DNA from: Pseudomonas quercus
GTDB lineage: Bacteria; Pseudomonadota; Gammaproteobacteria; Pseudomonadales; Pseudomonadaceae
NCBI RefSeq assembly: GCF_012033695.1
Contig: NZ_JAAVJI010000006.1
Span: 1-64,000, forward strand
DNA length: 64,000 bases
Reading direction: 5' to 3'
The position numbers were made by a program, and so were the translations under genes. Positions 34,528 through 42,207 of the stretch are shown here, piece after piece. Position 1 is the first letter of the stretch, and the number at the start of each line of letters is the position of its first letter. Below the pieces are notes generated by a model, which worked only from the letters and a program-made list of their open reading frames with translations, searched no databases and was not told the origin of the DNA.

Positions 34528-35001
34528 TCAGTTTTCATATGAGATCTTGTTTATATACCAAGTAGCTTCGCCGTCCGGGATCTTTACAGTGCACTCATCT
34601 CCCTCTTCTTTTTTTAGGAGTGCACGTGCCATTGGGGAGTCTATGGAGATATAGTCGTTGCGCTCATAAATCTCATCATAGCCGACGATTCGAAATTTTT
34701 TCTGCTCACCATCATCGTTCTCAATCTCCACCCATGCGCCGAAGAAAACTCTTCCTTCCTGTTCGGGGGAGTAATCTACAACCTTGACGTCTTCAAGGCG
34801 CTTACGAACATATCGGATTCTGCGGTCAATTTCCCTCAGTAATTTTTTATTATATTGATAGTCTGCGTTCTCGCTCCTATCACCTAAGGATGCAGCCCAA
34901 GCTACCTTCTGAGTGATCTCAGGCCGGTAGACACGCCAGAGATGATCCAGCTCAGACTTTAACTTTTCATGGCCGGCTCGTGTGATAATATTAGTTGCCA
35001 A
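34528..35001 (-). CDS. greB: Island-borne GreB-like transcript cleavage factor (157 aa)
   Basis: The complete GreA/GreB fold is present: an N-terminal coiled coil (TNIITRAGHEKLKSELDHLW, with the conserved tip [13 protein letters not shown]) and the C-terminal FKBP-like domain (VFFGAWVEIENDDGEQ, ISIDSPMARALLKKEEGDE). The tip acids Asp 41 and Glu 44, which stabilise Mg2+ in the polymerase active site, are retained. Start is TTG 35001-34999 with CAGGAG seven bases upstream. It is far more AT-rich than the host greB fragment at 42035, so it has a different origin, and it probably replaces the gene cut by the insertion. It lies next to gmtX on the same strand. Confidence 0.85.
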   Translation of the reverse strand: MATNIITRAGHEKLKSELDHLWRVYRPEITQKVAWAASLGDRSENADYQYNKKLLREIDRRIRYVRKRLEDVKVVDYSPEQEGRVFFGAWVEIENDDGEQKKFRIVGYDEIYERNDYISIDSPMARALLKKEEGDECTVKIPDGEATWYINKISYEN

Positions 35002-35304
35002 TGGATAACTCCTGTAACTTCAAAAAACTGGCCTTTGAGTCTTGTTGATTAGTTGTGATCGAGCCGCATCATAAGTGGTTGGTGACCAAGTCGTCTGTAG
35101 AGGCCGAGCGGATCCCTCGACCCGATAAGCCCTGAGTGTCCTGTTATTGGCCTTCAGGATCAAGGCTTTTGTCTTGGTAGTAAGGTAGATCGCGGGCAGC
35201 AGCGCTATTAGGGGGGATCGGGCGATGGTATTCAGGGGGAGGCACGGCAGCACCTGTGTGCTGCGGCCTTCCGGTGCAAAATAAATAGTCGGGAGTAATG
35301 GCGC
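35002..35304. other. 303-bp gap between greB and gmtX
   Basis: No gene is seen. It should hold the greB promoter. The AT-rich flanks and a more GC-rich centre suggest a join between segments. Confidence 0.35.
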
Positions 35305-35904
35305 CTACAAGCGATCTAAAGCCTTCTGAAGGGCTGAGAGTGTTCCAGGCTTAAAGAGCTGCTCTCCATTCGCGCCTAACATGTCACTGCGTGGGCCGAG
35401 TGTCAGCTTATGCTCGCTCATGAAAGATTTCGACAGCAAATACTCCAATGCGCGTCTTTCTACGTCATTGAGCTTATGTAGGTGATGTGGCGTATTTCGT
35501 AGATCAACTTGGAATATTGTGTCAGAGGGTAGCGCCTCTTTAATAAGGTTATTGGCTTCCTTGAGCTGTCCCAACATCCGTTTGACAAGGAAGCGATGCT
35601 CTGGTCGCAATTCTTCGATCCACGCGTAAGCCCCCTTGACCCGTGGCGTTTTTTCAGGAGCGTTAGAGGCAAAAACGTTTATCAAGGCACGATATTTATC
35701 ACCACCTGGAGTGTTTCGGATGCTCTGGGCAGAGGGCGCTCCGTAGATTTTCCCCAAGCGGGCAATTCTCGCATAGGAGAAGTCGGAATTTTCACGCTTT
35801 TTCTCTTCCATGCAGGTAACGAATATGGCATCAAGCGTTGCGCATGTCTTGGGTGAAGATTCGGCTTTGAGTTCACTGAGCAATTCTTCAGGAGACATGA
35901 TCAT
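35305..35904 (-). CDS. gmtX: GmtX-like protein of the Gamma-Mobile-Trio (199 aa)
   Basis: A small, basic, helical protein with SYARIARLGKIYGAPSAQSI near residues 43-62, a helix-turn-helix-like element, followed by TPGGDKYRALINVF. This pattern and length fit GmtX of GMT elements. Its ATG overlaps the gmtZ stop by four bases (ATGA), so the two are coupled. GmtX has no known catalytic role; an accessory DNA-binding function in integration or excision is likely. Identification is strengthened by the two recombinase genes immediately upstream. Confidence 0.75.
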   Translation of the reverse strand: MIMSPEELLSELKAESSPKTCATLDAIFVTCMEEKKRENSDFSYARIARLGKIYGAPSAQSIRNTPGGDKYRALINVFASNAPEKTPRVKGAYAWIEELRPEHRFLVKRMLGQLKEANNLIKEALPSDTIFQVDLRNTPHHLHKLNDVERRALEYLLSKSFMSEHKLTLGPRSDMLGANGEQLFKPGTLSALQKALDRL

Positions 35905-38900
35905 GCATCCTCATATTCTATCAGCGCAACTCGCCTTTCCGTTCGCCGCTTAGGCGTTTTTGCAGTCTCTGGGTTCTCAGCAGAAATGGTAGTGATGACC
36001 TCCTCCGCTTTTTTACCTTTAAGCAGCACTTTGATTGCGTCGGAAGTCAGGCGCTCACTTACTGGAAGGTCTTGCATCAGGAGGTCGCCGTCGATGAGCT
36101 TGTTGAGTTTGCTCCAGGACTGGGTTCTTGTAAGCATCAATTTTACGAGCTGATTTCCTAGGGATAGTTGCTGTTTATTGGATAGTTCAAACATAAGCGG
36201 TTTCAACTTGTTTCTATGCAGCATTCTGTCCAGGAGCTGGCTTCTGGGCGTGATGGCCAGGTCAGCATTGGCGGAAACGTAAATTTCTGCGTTTTCGCAC
36301 ACTTCACTGTATTGTTGGAACAGTGACACCTCGTCGAATGAAACGACGGTCTCGTGTTCCGCTTGAAACACCAGCTGCAAGGGTTGGTGCTCCGCGTTGA
36401 GCGAGCCTTGACCCAGCACCGATATACATTTCACGATAAGGCGGTTGATGGCGTTCATGTCGCTAAGGTAGATGTCGGCTTTTCGAGATGAGGCCTCGGA
36501 AAGGCCTTCTACTCTGATTGACTCGACCTCCAAATGATTCCTAGTTGCTGGGTCAAAGGTCAGGCCGGCTGAAAGTTGGTCGAATTGCAGGTCGTCCTGC
36601 TCCCTGATCTTTTCTTTGAGATCTTTTAGTGTGTCTCCAATTTCGCTCAACTGCTCAAACGCTTTAGTGGCGGCCAACGATATTTCATTGGCAAGCGAAA
36701 GAAGTCCCCCAAGAAAGACGGGGCCAGAGACTAGGTGGCGACAACGCACGCAGTTTTCTGAGCCTAGATACCCTGCTGGAACACGTTCATAATTTCCATT
36801 CTCCCCATACCCGTCAGAGCAGCGGTTTGATGCGAATGGGCATATGCCAAAATCTCGGAATAATGCGCTACCAGGAGCTATTTTTCCCATGAAGCGAGTG
36901 ATGGCTTCTTCGTTATTTATAACAAAGTCACTTTGGATGTTGTTCAGTCGCTCCTGTTCAAGCATGTGGAACGTCGCAGTTGCCTGTTCCGCGAGGGCGC
37001 GCTTCTCGCCTTCACTAAACTTGGCCCTGAGCAGTTCCCCGTTCACTTTGACATAGTACAGCGACATGATCAGTGAGCTGTGGCCGGCCATTTTCATAAT
37101 TGCTGAAATAGGCATCCTGAACTCCATCACGTACGCCGTAATGAGGCTGACTCTCATCGTGTGAGGCGTGTATATGGTGTAATAGGATGAGATTTTATCG
37201 ACATCCCCCACAAGTGTGGCGAGAGAAATATTACTGGGTTGGCTGTTATATAAGGCGATCGAAATCCGTTGCCCTAGCTTGTGTGAAAAGCTTCCAGGGC
37301 ACTCTTCACTCCCAAAGTCCCTGAAAAGAAAGCAATTGCTCCCTTTCTTAACTAAATCACTGTTGGCCAGCTTTGTGAAGTGAGTCTCAGTCCATGGCAT
37401 GGGGCGTTCGATAGGGTTGTACTTCGTCTGCCACTCTCTGAGACGGATTACCCATAGCGCGAGCTTTTCAGGCATCCAGGGCACTGAGTAGCTGGCGCGT
37501 TTGATCGACGTTTTGTTAGACGTGATGTGCATGCCGATTTCATTGTTTGGATACTTCTTCAAGAAACCTTGCTTGTCAGTTTTTCCTGCAAGATTTGATT
37601 GATTAGGCACCCACACAATGACGCCGTTTTCAATTACAGGAATTTCAAGGTCGCCTTCGCCGGAGTCATTATATGCTATCTGTCTTCCCCGCAAAGGCAC
37701 TGATGCCAAGGCATAAGAGTGGAGCCAATTGGCTGGGTACCAAATTTGGTATTTACCATCTTTTACACGGAATACACAGTTTTTATCGTCCGGGTCTAGA
37801 ATAGACTCGGCGCAGTCATACCAGTCTGAGCCAAACCTTTGCAAGTGTGCCAACTCAGAAAATGACTCCGAGTTTTCCGGAATGATCCAATCGCGCAAAC
37901 GGCAAATGTGAGAGTAGGACAGGGCAGGTTTGTCAGTTTCTGAGTTGCTAGCGACTTGTGCAAGCTTTTTGCTGAAACCTCGGAATGGATTTTTTGCAAC
38001 AGGCGCGATTTCTTCTGTGCCCGTCTCTTCGCAGACTATGCTAAAGTACTTTGAAAGAAAGAAGGTGCTAAATTCTTGTGCGCAGTTGTAAACCTTTCTC
38101 TGAAGGGTGTCTCGCAGAGATTCTATGTAAATTTCAAAATCGGAAATGTGAAATTTGTCAAGGGTGTAGAAGATTTTAGGATCATTACTCAGACCCATCG
38201 GAATGACGAAATCTCTCAGGATCCTGACTAAGAAGTTTTCTTTGACTGAGGCGCCGCGTTTTTCTCTCAAAAAATCAGCAAATTCAGGGCGCCATGCTTC
38301 ATGGGAGGACGGAATGGTTGAGAGAGTGTACCTCTCCGCTTTTCCTAAGAAATTTGGCCAGTTTACCCATTCCTCATTGTACACTTTGTCCGGTGTTAGC
38401 GGTAACCTTGGGTCATTGTACTTTTTGACAAAGTCCTTATATTCTTTCATGCCTGCCAGTTTGGCAGATTGAGCTATTTTTTTAGCTGTTTCATAGTCGT
38501 GAGGCTTAAGGATATCGCAAAAGTCATACCAGTCCGTCCATTCGTCAGGAAAGCTTCTGTAAGGAGCTGACGGCAAGCAGGAGTGTTCTGAGCATGCCAC
38601 CCGGTATTCAACACTGTTTTTGATTCCCAAAACTTTTACCACTAGTTTCAGCTCTTTCAAGGTACTGCATTTTTTAGGGATGATAAAATCCTTGAAAGTG
38701 CTGCATTCGGGATATGCCTTAAACAAGTTTGGCGGAAGCCTAAGGTCGGAGCTTTTTTGTTCGTAGTATTCTTTTAGGCTGGATATGCCAAGGTCTCGAG
38801 CGGCTTGGGAAGCTACTTCCCTATTGCCATAGTATGATATTTTGAGAAAGTCAGCCCATCCTCCGGCAGGCCATTTTTTTTTGTATTCAATCTCTGGCCT

Positions 38901-39920
38901 CCTTGGAAGAGAGTCGTCCTCTAGGAACCGTTGCAGGTATTCCGCTTTGGTCTTTATACCCAGTCGTTGTGTGGCCTCATGAGCCTCTCGAAATGTGATG
39001 TATCGTTTTTTCTTGGGTAGGAAGTGATTCCAGCTTTTCCACTCTCTAGTATAGTATAGGGCAGGGTTGAACGGTAAGGAGGGGTCTTGCTTGTGAAATT
39101 TAAAAAATTCGTCTCGGCTTCGGATATCCAAAATTCGTACAGCATCGACAGCCTCTTGGTAAGAATAAATCTTAGTGGGGGGGTGGAATAGTGATTTAAT
39201 TCCAGTATATTGTCCTTTGTATTTTTTCTTCAGGGAAGAGTACACTGGTACTCTAATGTCGTTTTTATACAGTTCATTATATTTTTCTACGGTATCGGCA
39301 TTGTTTTCTACTACAACTTTACAAAGTTCTTCATAGACATATTTTGTTTGCTTTGGGACTTTTCCTAGGTAGTGATCCCAGCTGATCCATTCTTCGTAGA
39401 GGTTGTATGGACTAACTGAAAGTAGGGTGTCTTTTTTCTTGCAGTTCTCCATGTAATCTTTCTTGTTTTTGAAATTGTGTTTCAATGTCGCGGTATGTGC
39501 TTCTTTGAAGGTTTTATAGTGTTTTTGGATTCCCATGTATGAGTCGTACCCACTCCATTCAGCGTAGTGGTGTGCGGGGGAACAAGGAAGCCTAGGATTT
39601 TCCTTATACCGACTTGCATACTCTTTGGTGCTTTTGATTCCCAATTTCTTGATTGCGATCTTGGCTTCTTCATATGTATAGAAGTTTTTCTTTTTACGGC
39701 TGAGGAGATCGTACCAGCTTTTCCATTCGCCTTCGTATTGGCGCGGCAGGGATGATGGAAGTCGGGGGTCTTCTTTATATCGTAGAAGATACTCTGCAAC
39801 GGTAGTGATCCCTAATGCTCGCACTGCGGCTCTGGCTTCTGAGAGCGAGTAGAACTTGTTTTCTTTAACTACCATGCTGTTTAATATTTCCTGTCTGATG
39901 CCTTTTATGTTAATTTGCAA
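35901..39920 (-). CDS. gmtZ: GmtZ-like large tyrosine recombinase with N-terminal repeats (1339 aa)
   Basis: The N-terminal 520 residues contain about nine repeats of 50-60 residues with the pattern LGIxxxxEY...RLPxxP...Y...EWxxWxxFL, as in the phage-integrase repeat unit family. A core region follows. Tyrosine-recombinase motifs appear near residue 930-975: HTMRVSLITA (Arg), MAGHSSLIMSLYY (His and Tyr). A cysteine cluster (CPFASNRCSDGYG ... ENCVRCRH) near 1045-1085 probably binds zinc, followed by a long helical tail. The gene is strongly AT-rich and lies between gmtX (overlap) and gmtY (59-base gap). It is expected to act with GmtY in moving the element. Confidence 0.8.
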   Translation of the reverse strand: MQINIKGIRQEILNSMVVKENKFYSLSEARAAVRALGITTVAEYLLRYKEDPRLPSSLPRQYEGEWKSWYDLLSRKKKNFYTYEEAKIAIKKLGIKSTKEYASRYKENPRLPCSPAHHYAEWSGYDSYMGIQKHYKTFKEAHTATLKHNFKNKKDYMENCKKKDTLLSVSPYNLYEEWISWDHYLGKVPKQTKYVYEELCKVVVENNADTVEKYNELYKNDIRVPVYSSLKKKYKGQYTGIKSLFHPPTKIYSYQEAVDAVRILDIRSRDEFFKFHKQDPSLPFNPALYYTREWKSWNHFLPKKKRYITFREAHEATQRLGIKTKAEYLQRFLEDDSLPRRPEIEYKKKWPAGGWADFLKISYYGNREVASQAARDLGISSLKEYYEQKSSDLRLPPNLFKAYPECSTFKDFIIPKKCSTLKELKLVVKVLGIKNSVEYRVACSEHSCLPSAPYRSFPDEWTDWYDFCDILKPHDYETAKKIAQSAKLAGMKEYKDFVKKYNDPRLPLTPDKVYNEEWVNWPNFLGKAERYTLSTIPSSHEAWRPEFADFLREKRGASVKENFLVRILRDFVIPMGLSNDPKIFYTLDKFHISDFEIYIESLRDTLQRKVYNCAQEFSTFFLSKYFSIVCEETGTEEIAPVAKNPFRGFSKKLAQVASNSETDKPALSYSHICRLRDWIIPENSESFSELAHLQRFGSDWYDCAESILDPDDKNCVFRVKDGKYQIWYPANWLHSYALASVPLRGRQIAYNDSGEGDLEIPVIENGVIVWVPNQSNLAGKTDKQGFLKKYPNNEIGMHITSNKTSIKRASYSVPWMPEKLALWVIRLREWQTKYNPIERPMPWTETHFTKLANSDLVKKGSNCFLFRDFGSEECPGSFSHKLGQRISIALYNSQPSNISLATLVGDVDKISSYYTIYTPHTMRVSLITAYVMEFRMPISAIMKMAGHSSLIMSLYYVKVNGELLRAKFSEGEKRALAEQATATFHMLEQERLNNIQSDFVINNEEAITRFMGKIAPGSALFRDFGICPFASNRCSDGYGENGNYERVPAGYLGSENCVRCRHLVSGPVFLGGLLSLANEISLAATKAFEQLSEIGDTLKDLKEKIREQDDLQFDQLSAGLTFDPATRNHLEVESIRVEGLSEASSRKADIYLSDMNAINRLIVKCISVLGQGSLNAEHQPLQLVFQAEHETVVSFDEVSLFQQYSEVCENAEIYVSANADLAITPRSQLLDRMLHRNKLKPLMFELSNKQQLSLGNQLVKLMLTRTQSWSKLNKLIDGDLLMQDLPVSERLTSDAIKVLLKGKKAEEVITTISAENPETAKTPKRRTERRVALIEYEDA

Positions 39921-39979
39921 GCGCTTTTAGGGATGTTTTCATACCAAATGGCTAACGCTTTTGGCGATTTGAGTCATAT

Positions 39980-41338
39980 TTAAAGCTCGTCATAGAGGTC
40001 GTCTTCAACATACCGCGTAGGAATTTTTTTCATTTTTGCTCTGAGGTCTCCGTCCCTGTACTGAATATAAACAAGACATGAGTCAGGGTGACGGTGATGA
40101 AGAGCGAACTGAAGTTCTTTCTGCGTGAAATCTCCTTCCTCTGCGCATCGAAAGGCGTATGCGTGGCGATGCCCATGTTCAGTAGTTCCCCTGTCTTTCC
40201 GATATATCAACCCGATCCGCTCTACTGCTGCCCTTTGAAGGCGTGAGAAATTCTGAATAGTTTCCGGTGCGCCGGTTGAATTGGTAAACGCGAAAGGGTG
40301 GTGGGCAGAGTTTTTCCTTTGGTAAAGGAGATAGCTCTGATACGCGAGGGAGAACTCTATAGCTTTCGACTCTGGGTAAAACTGAACTTCTAAAAACTTT
40401 CCCTTTTTGTTAATGGCAGGATTCTTCCAGCCAGCGTACAGAGCCTGATTCGAAAGATAGTTGGTTCTAGGCTGAAGCCTATATTTCCTTCGCAGGTAAT
40501 CTTCGCGATTTGTATAACCATGCTCTGGGGCTTTCCCTTGTGATGGATGGAAAACTCTGACAATCGACCTCATGGTCACAGTGTCATACTTAATATCATC
40601 CAGGTAAATATGAAAAAGTTCGGACTCCCGAAGGCCTCCACCATCCATCAACAGTGTCATGCATTGAGCTTTGTAATCAGTTGTTTCGCGTGGGTCTTCA
40701 GACCTGACGGTGGCGCGGATGAAGCCGCTTGTCATCAGCTCATTAAAGCGATCTTTTGGAAACCTGACAACATCACTATCGATGAAGGAGATTGTCGGAT
40801 TCCTGACCTCTCGGGAGAATTTGATCTTCTGTGTTTCCCCAGGCCGTTCGAGGTGGTTTAAGAGTCGTTTATTCTGGCGATGGTGATACGCGCACCAATG
40901 AATGCGTTGCTCGGCTGTGGTCGCCTCTCTAATTGGGTTTAGAACGACTGCGCTATGTGCGTCCTGCAAAGCGAGCCAGTCTGAATATCTTGTCAGATTC
41001 CTCAGCACGATACTGATCACCTCGTAAGAGCGTGGCGGCCAGTAGAGTCCAGTCGGATCATCCATGTTCTCATCGATCGTTCCATGATCCAGCGCTTGTT
41101 TAAACGCGCGTAGTAACTCCACGGGACGGTAGTAGGCTATCGGTGAATGTTCCATGAAGGTGAGGAGTAGCTTTACAGCTGAATTTAATTTCTTTTGCGC
41201 AGATCGGCTGTAGTTAAACTCGACTTGGAATTCGAGAAGAGAAGTCAGGATACCGTGACGTGTTAGTAATCCGATCAGGCGCGTGGGCTGCGGAGAGGAT
41301 GTGCTTCTGAAGTCGACCTTCACGTACCGGACGCTCAT
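39980..41338 (-). CDS. gmtY: GmtY-like tyrosine recombinase (452 aa)
   Basis: This has the tyrosine recombinase catalytic set in the C-terminal half: GGGLRESELFHIYLDDI (first Arg), HGHRHAYAFRCAEEG (HxxxR box), LQFALHHRHPDSCLVYIQYR (His and the nucleophilic Tyr). The N-terminal 200 residues form the core-binding region. It is the first gene of the three-gene module and lies about 700 bases from the right junction in greB, as expected of the integrase of the element. An XerC-like recombinase of another type is the alternative, but the neighbours favour GmtY. Confidence 0.8.
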   Translation of the reverse strand: MSVRYVKVDFRSTSSPQPTRLIGLLTRHGILTSLLEFQVEFNYSRSAQKKLNSAVKLLLTFMEHSPIAYYRPVELLRAFKQALDHGTIDENMDDPTGLYWPPRSYEVISIVLRNLTRYSDWLALQDAHSAVVLNPIREATTAEQRIHWCAYHHRQNKRLLNHLERPGETQKIKFSREVRNPTISFIDSDVVRFPKDRFNELMTSGFIRATVRSEDPRETTDYKAQCMTLLMDGGGLRESELFHIYLDDIKYDTVTMRSIVRVFHPSQGKAPEHGYTNREDYLRRKYRLQPRTNYLSNQALYAGWKNPAINKKGKFLEVQFYPESKAIEFSLAYQSYLLYQRKNSAHHPFAFTNSTGAPETIQNFSRLQRAAVERIGLIYRKDRGTTEHGHRHAYAFRCAEEGDFTQKELQFALHHRHPDSCLVYIQYRDGDLRAKMKKIPTRYVEDDLYDEL

Positions 41339-42034
41339 GGGCGCACCGTCCTGGTCACGGCGGGGGTGAGGTGCTCGGTGATATTCAGGCTAGGGGTTGC
41401 CCACAGGCCTGCCGGCACAGGGTCAAGGTAGGTTGAGCGCTGAAAAGCAGTTGACACGATAGTAAACTCAGTATATTATTAATCGTATAAGGGAAATCAT
41501 ACATGTAATATTTTTGTAGCGGCAGTGGTTGTCCATACAGCCCTGCGTCCCTGCGTCCCTGCGTCCCTGCGTCCCTGCGTCCCTGCGTCCCTGCGTCCCT
41601 GCGTCCCTGCGTCCCTGCGTCCCTGCGTCCCTGCGTCCCTGCGTCCCTGCGTCCCTGCGTCCCTGCGTCTCTGCGTCCCTGCGTCCCTGCGTCTAGCTAC
41701 CTTCCTCGCTATTAACCGTCGCCCTTGTACCTGCTCACTTCTAGCCTACGAAACCGCAGATCGAGGCCATCTGTCGTTGAGCGAGATTTCGCGTGCCTTC
41801 CTTATAGGGGTTAGGGCTTGCGGGAGCGGTGGCTTATGTCTGGGGGAGGGCGTTCTCTGAAGGTGCGTCGTTTAGCCCATGGTGGTGTAGCAGTGTCTTT
41901 ATGGATGGCGGCTAGAGGCTCTACCGTTGAGAGGGCAGCGTCTGGGACATTTCGCACGCCCCCCTGGGAGGTGGGGGACTTCCCGTGGGAGAGAGGGGGC
42001 AAGCTATGCGGGAGGTAAAATAGTATGCCTAGAG
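41339..42034. other. Non-coding right terminus of the island
   Basis: This holds the gmtY promoter region, about 19 copies of an octamer (41541-41692) and about 340 bases of unassigned, GC-rich sequence up to the greB junction. A 111-residue plus-strand frame over the octamers merely reads the repeat. The recombinase binding arms and the attachment core are expected in the last 100-200 bases. Confidence 0.5.
41541..41692. repeat. About 19 tandem copies of the octamer CCCTGCGT
   Basis: A simple-sequence tract of eight-base units runs without interruption, with a single C-to-T variant unit near 41669. It lies 200 bases upstream of the gmtY start. Eight is not a multiple of three, so copy change would shift any frame through it, but I see no real gene across it. 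Slippage could alter spacing between a promoter or recombinase site and gmtY. Confidence 0.95.
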
Positions 42035-42193
42035 CTATATGGATAACTGGTAATCCGCATTCTCGCTGCGGTCGCCCAACGAGGCCGCCCATTGCACTTT
42101 CTGGGTCACCTCCGGGCGGGTCACCCGCCACAGTTCGTCCAGCTCGGCCTTCAGTGCGTCGAACCCCTTGCGGGTAATAATATTGGTACTCAC
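42035..42193 (-). pseudogene. greB: Host greB truncated after codon 49 by the island
   Basis: From GTG 42193 the frame reads [20 protein letters not shown] and on through [12 protein letters not shown], then leaves the family as LSI and stops at TAG 42035-42037. The GreB coiled-coil tip is reached but the rest is absent. The base composition is that of the core genome, unlike the island copy. It begins 15 bases after the stop of the ABC permease gene, so the intact gene was probably the last of that operon. The change point at about 42047 marks the right attachment site. Confidence 0.9.
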
Positions 42194-42207
42194 GCCCACA
42201 TCCCTCT

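Larger units (their letters stand above)
1..42046. mobile_element. Right-hand part of a Gamma-Mobile-Trio-type genomic island inserted in greB
   Basis: The region is accessory in character: many unrelated defence-like genes, several pseudogenes, and base composition lower than the core genes to the right, falling to clearly AT-rich in 34.5-41.3 kb. Its right boundary is visible because host greB is cut after codon 49 at about 42047. Beside that boundary lie three recombination genes in the gmtX-gmtZ-gmtY arrangement and a complete replacement greB. No C-terminal half of the host greB is present anywhere to the left, so the left junction should lie before base 1. Older insertions may be nested inside it, as the umuC and cytochrome c relics at 33.4-34.0 kb suggest. 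The element identity is inferred from the protein families. Confidence 0.7.

Noticed and set aside
41525..41860. 111-aa frame rich in PCVPASLR repeats
   Set aside because: It only translates the octamer tract; no ribosome binding site, and the rest of the product is not protein-like.
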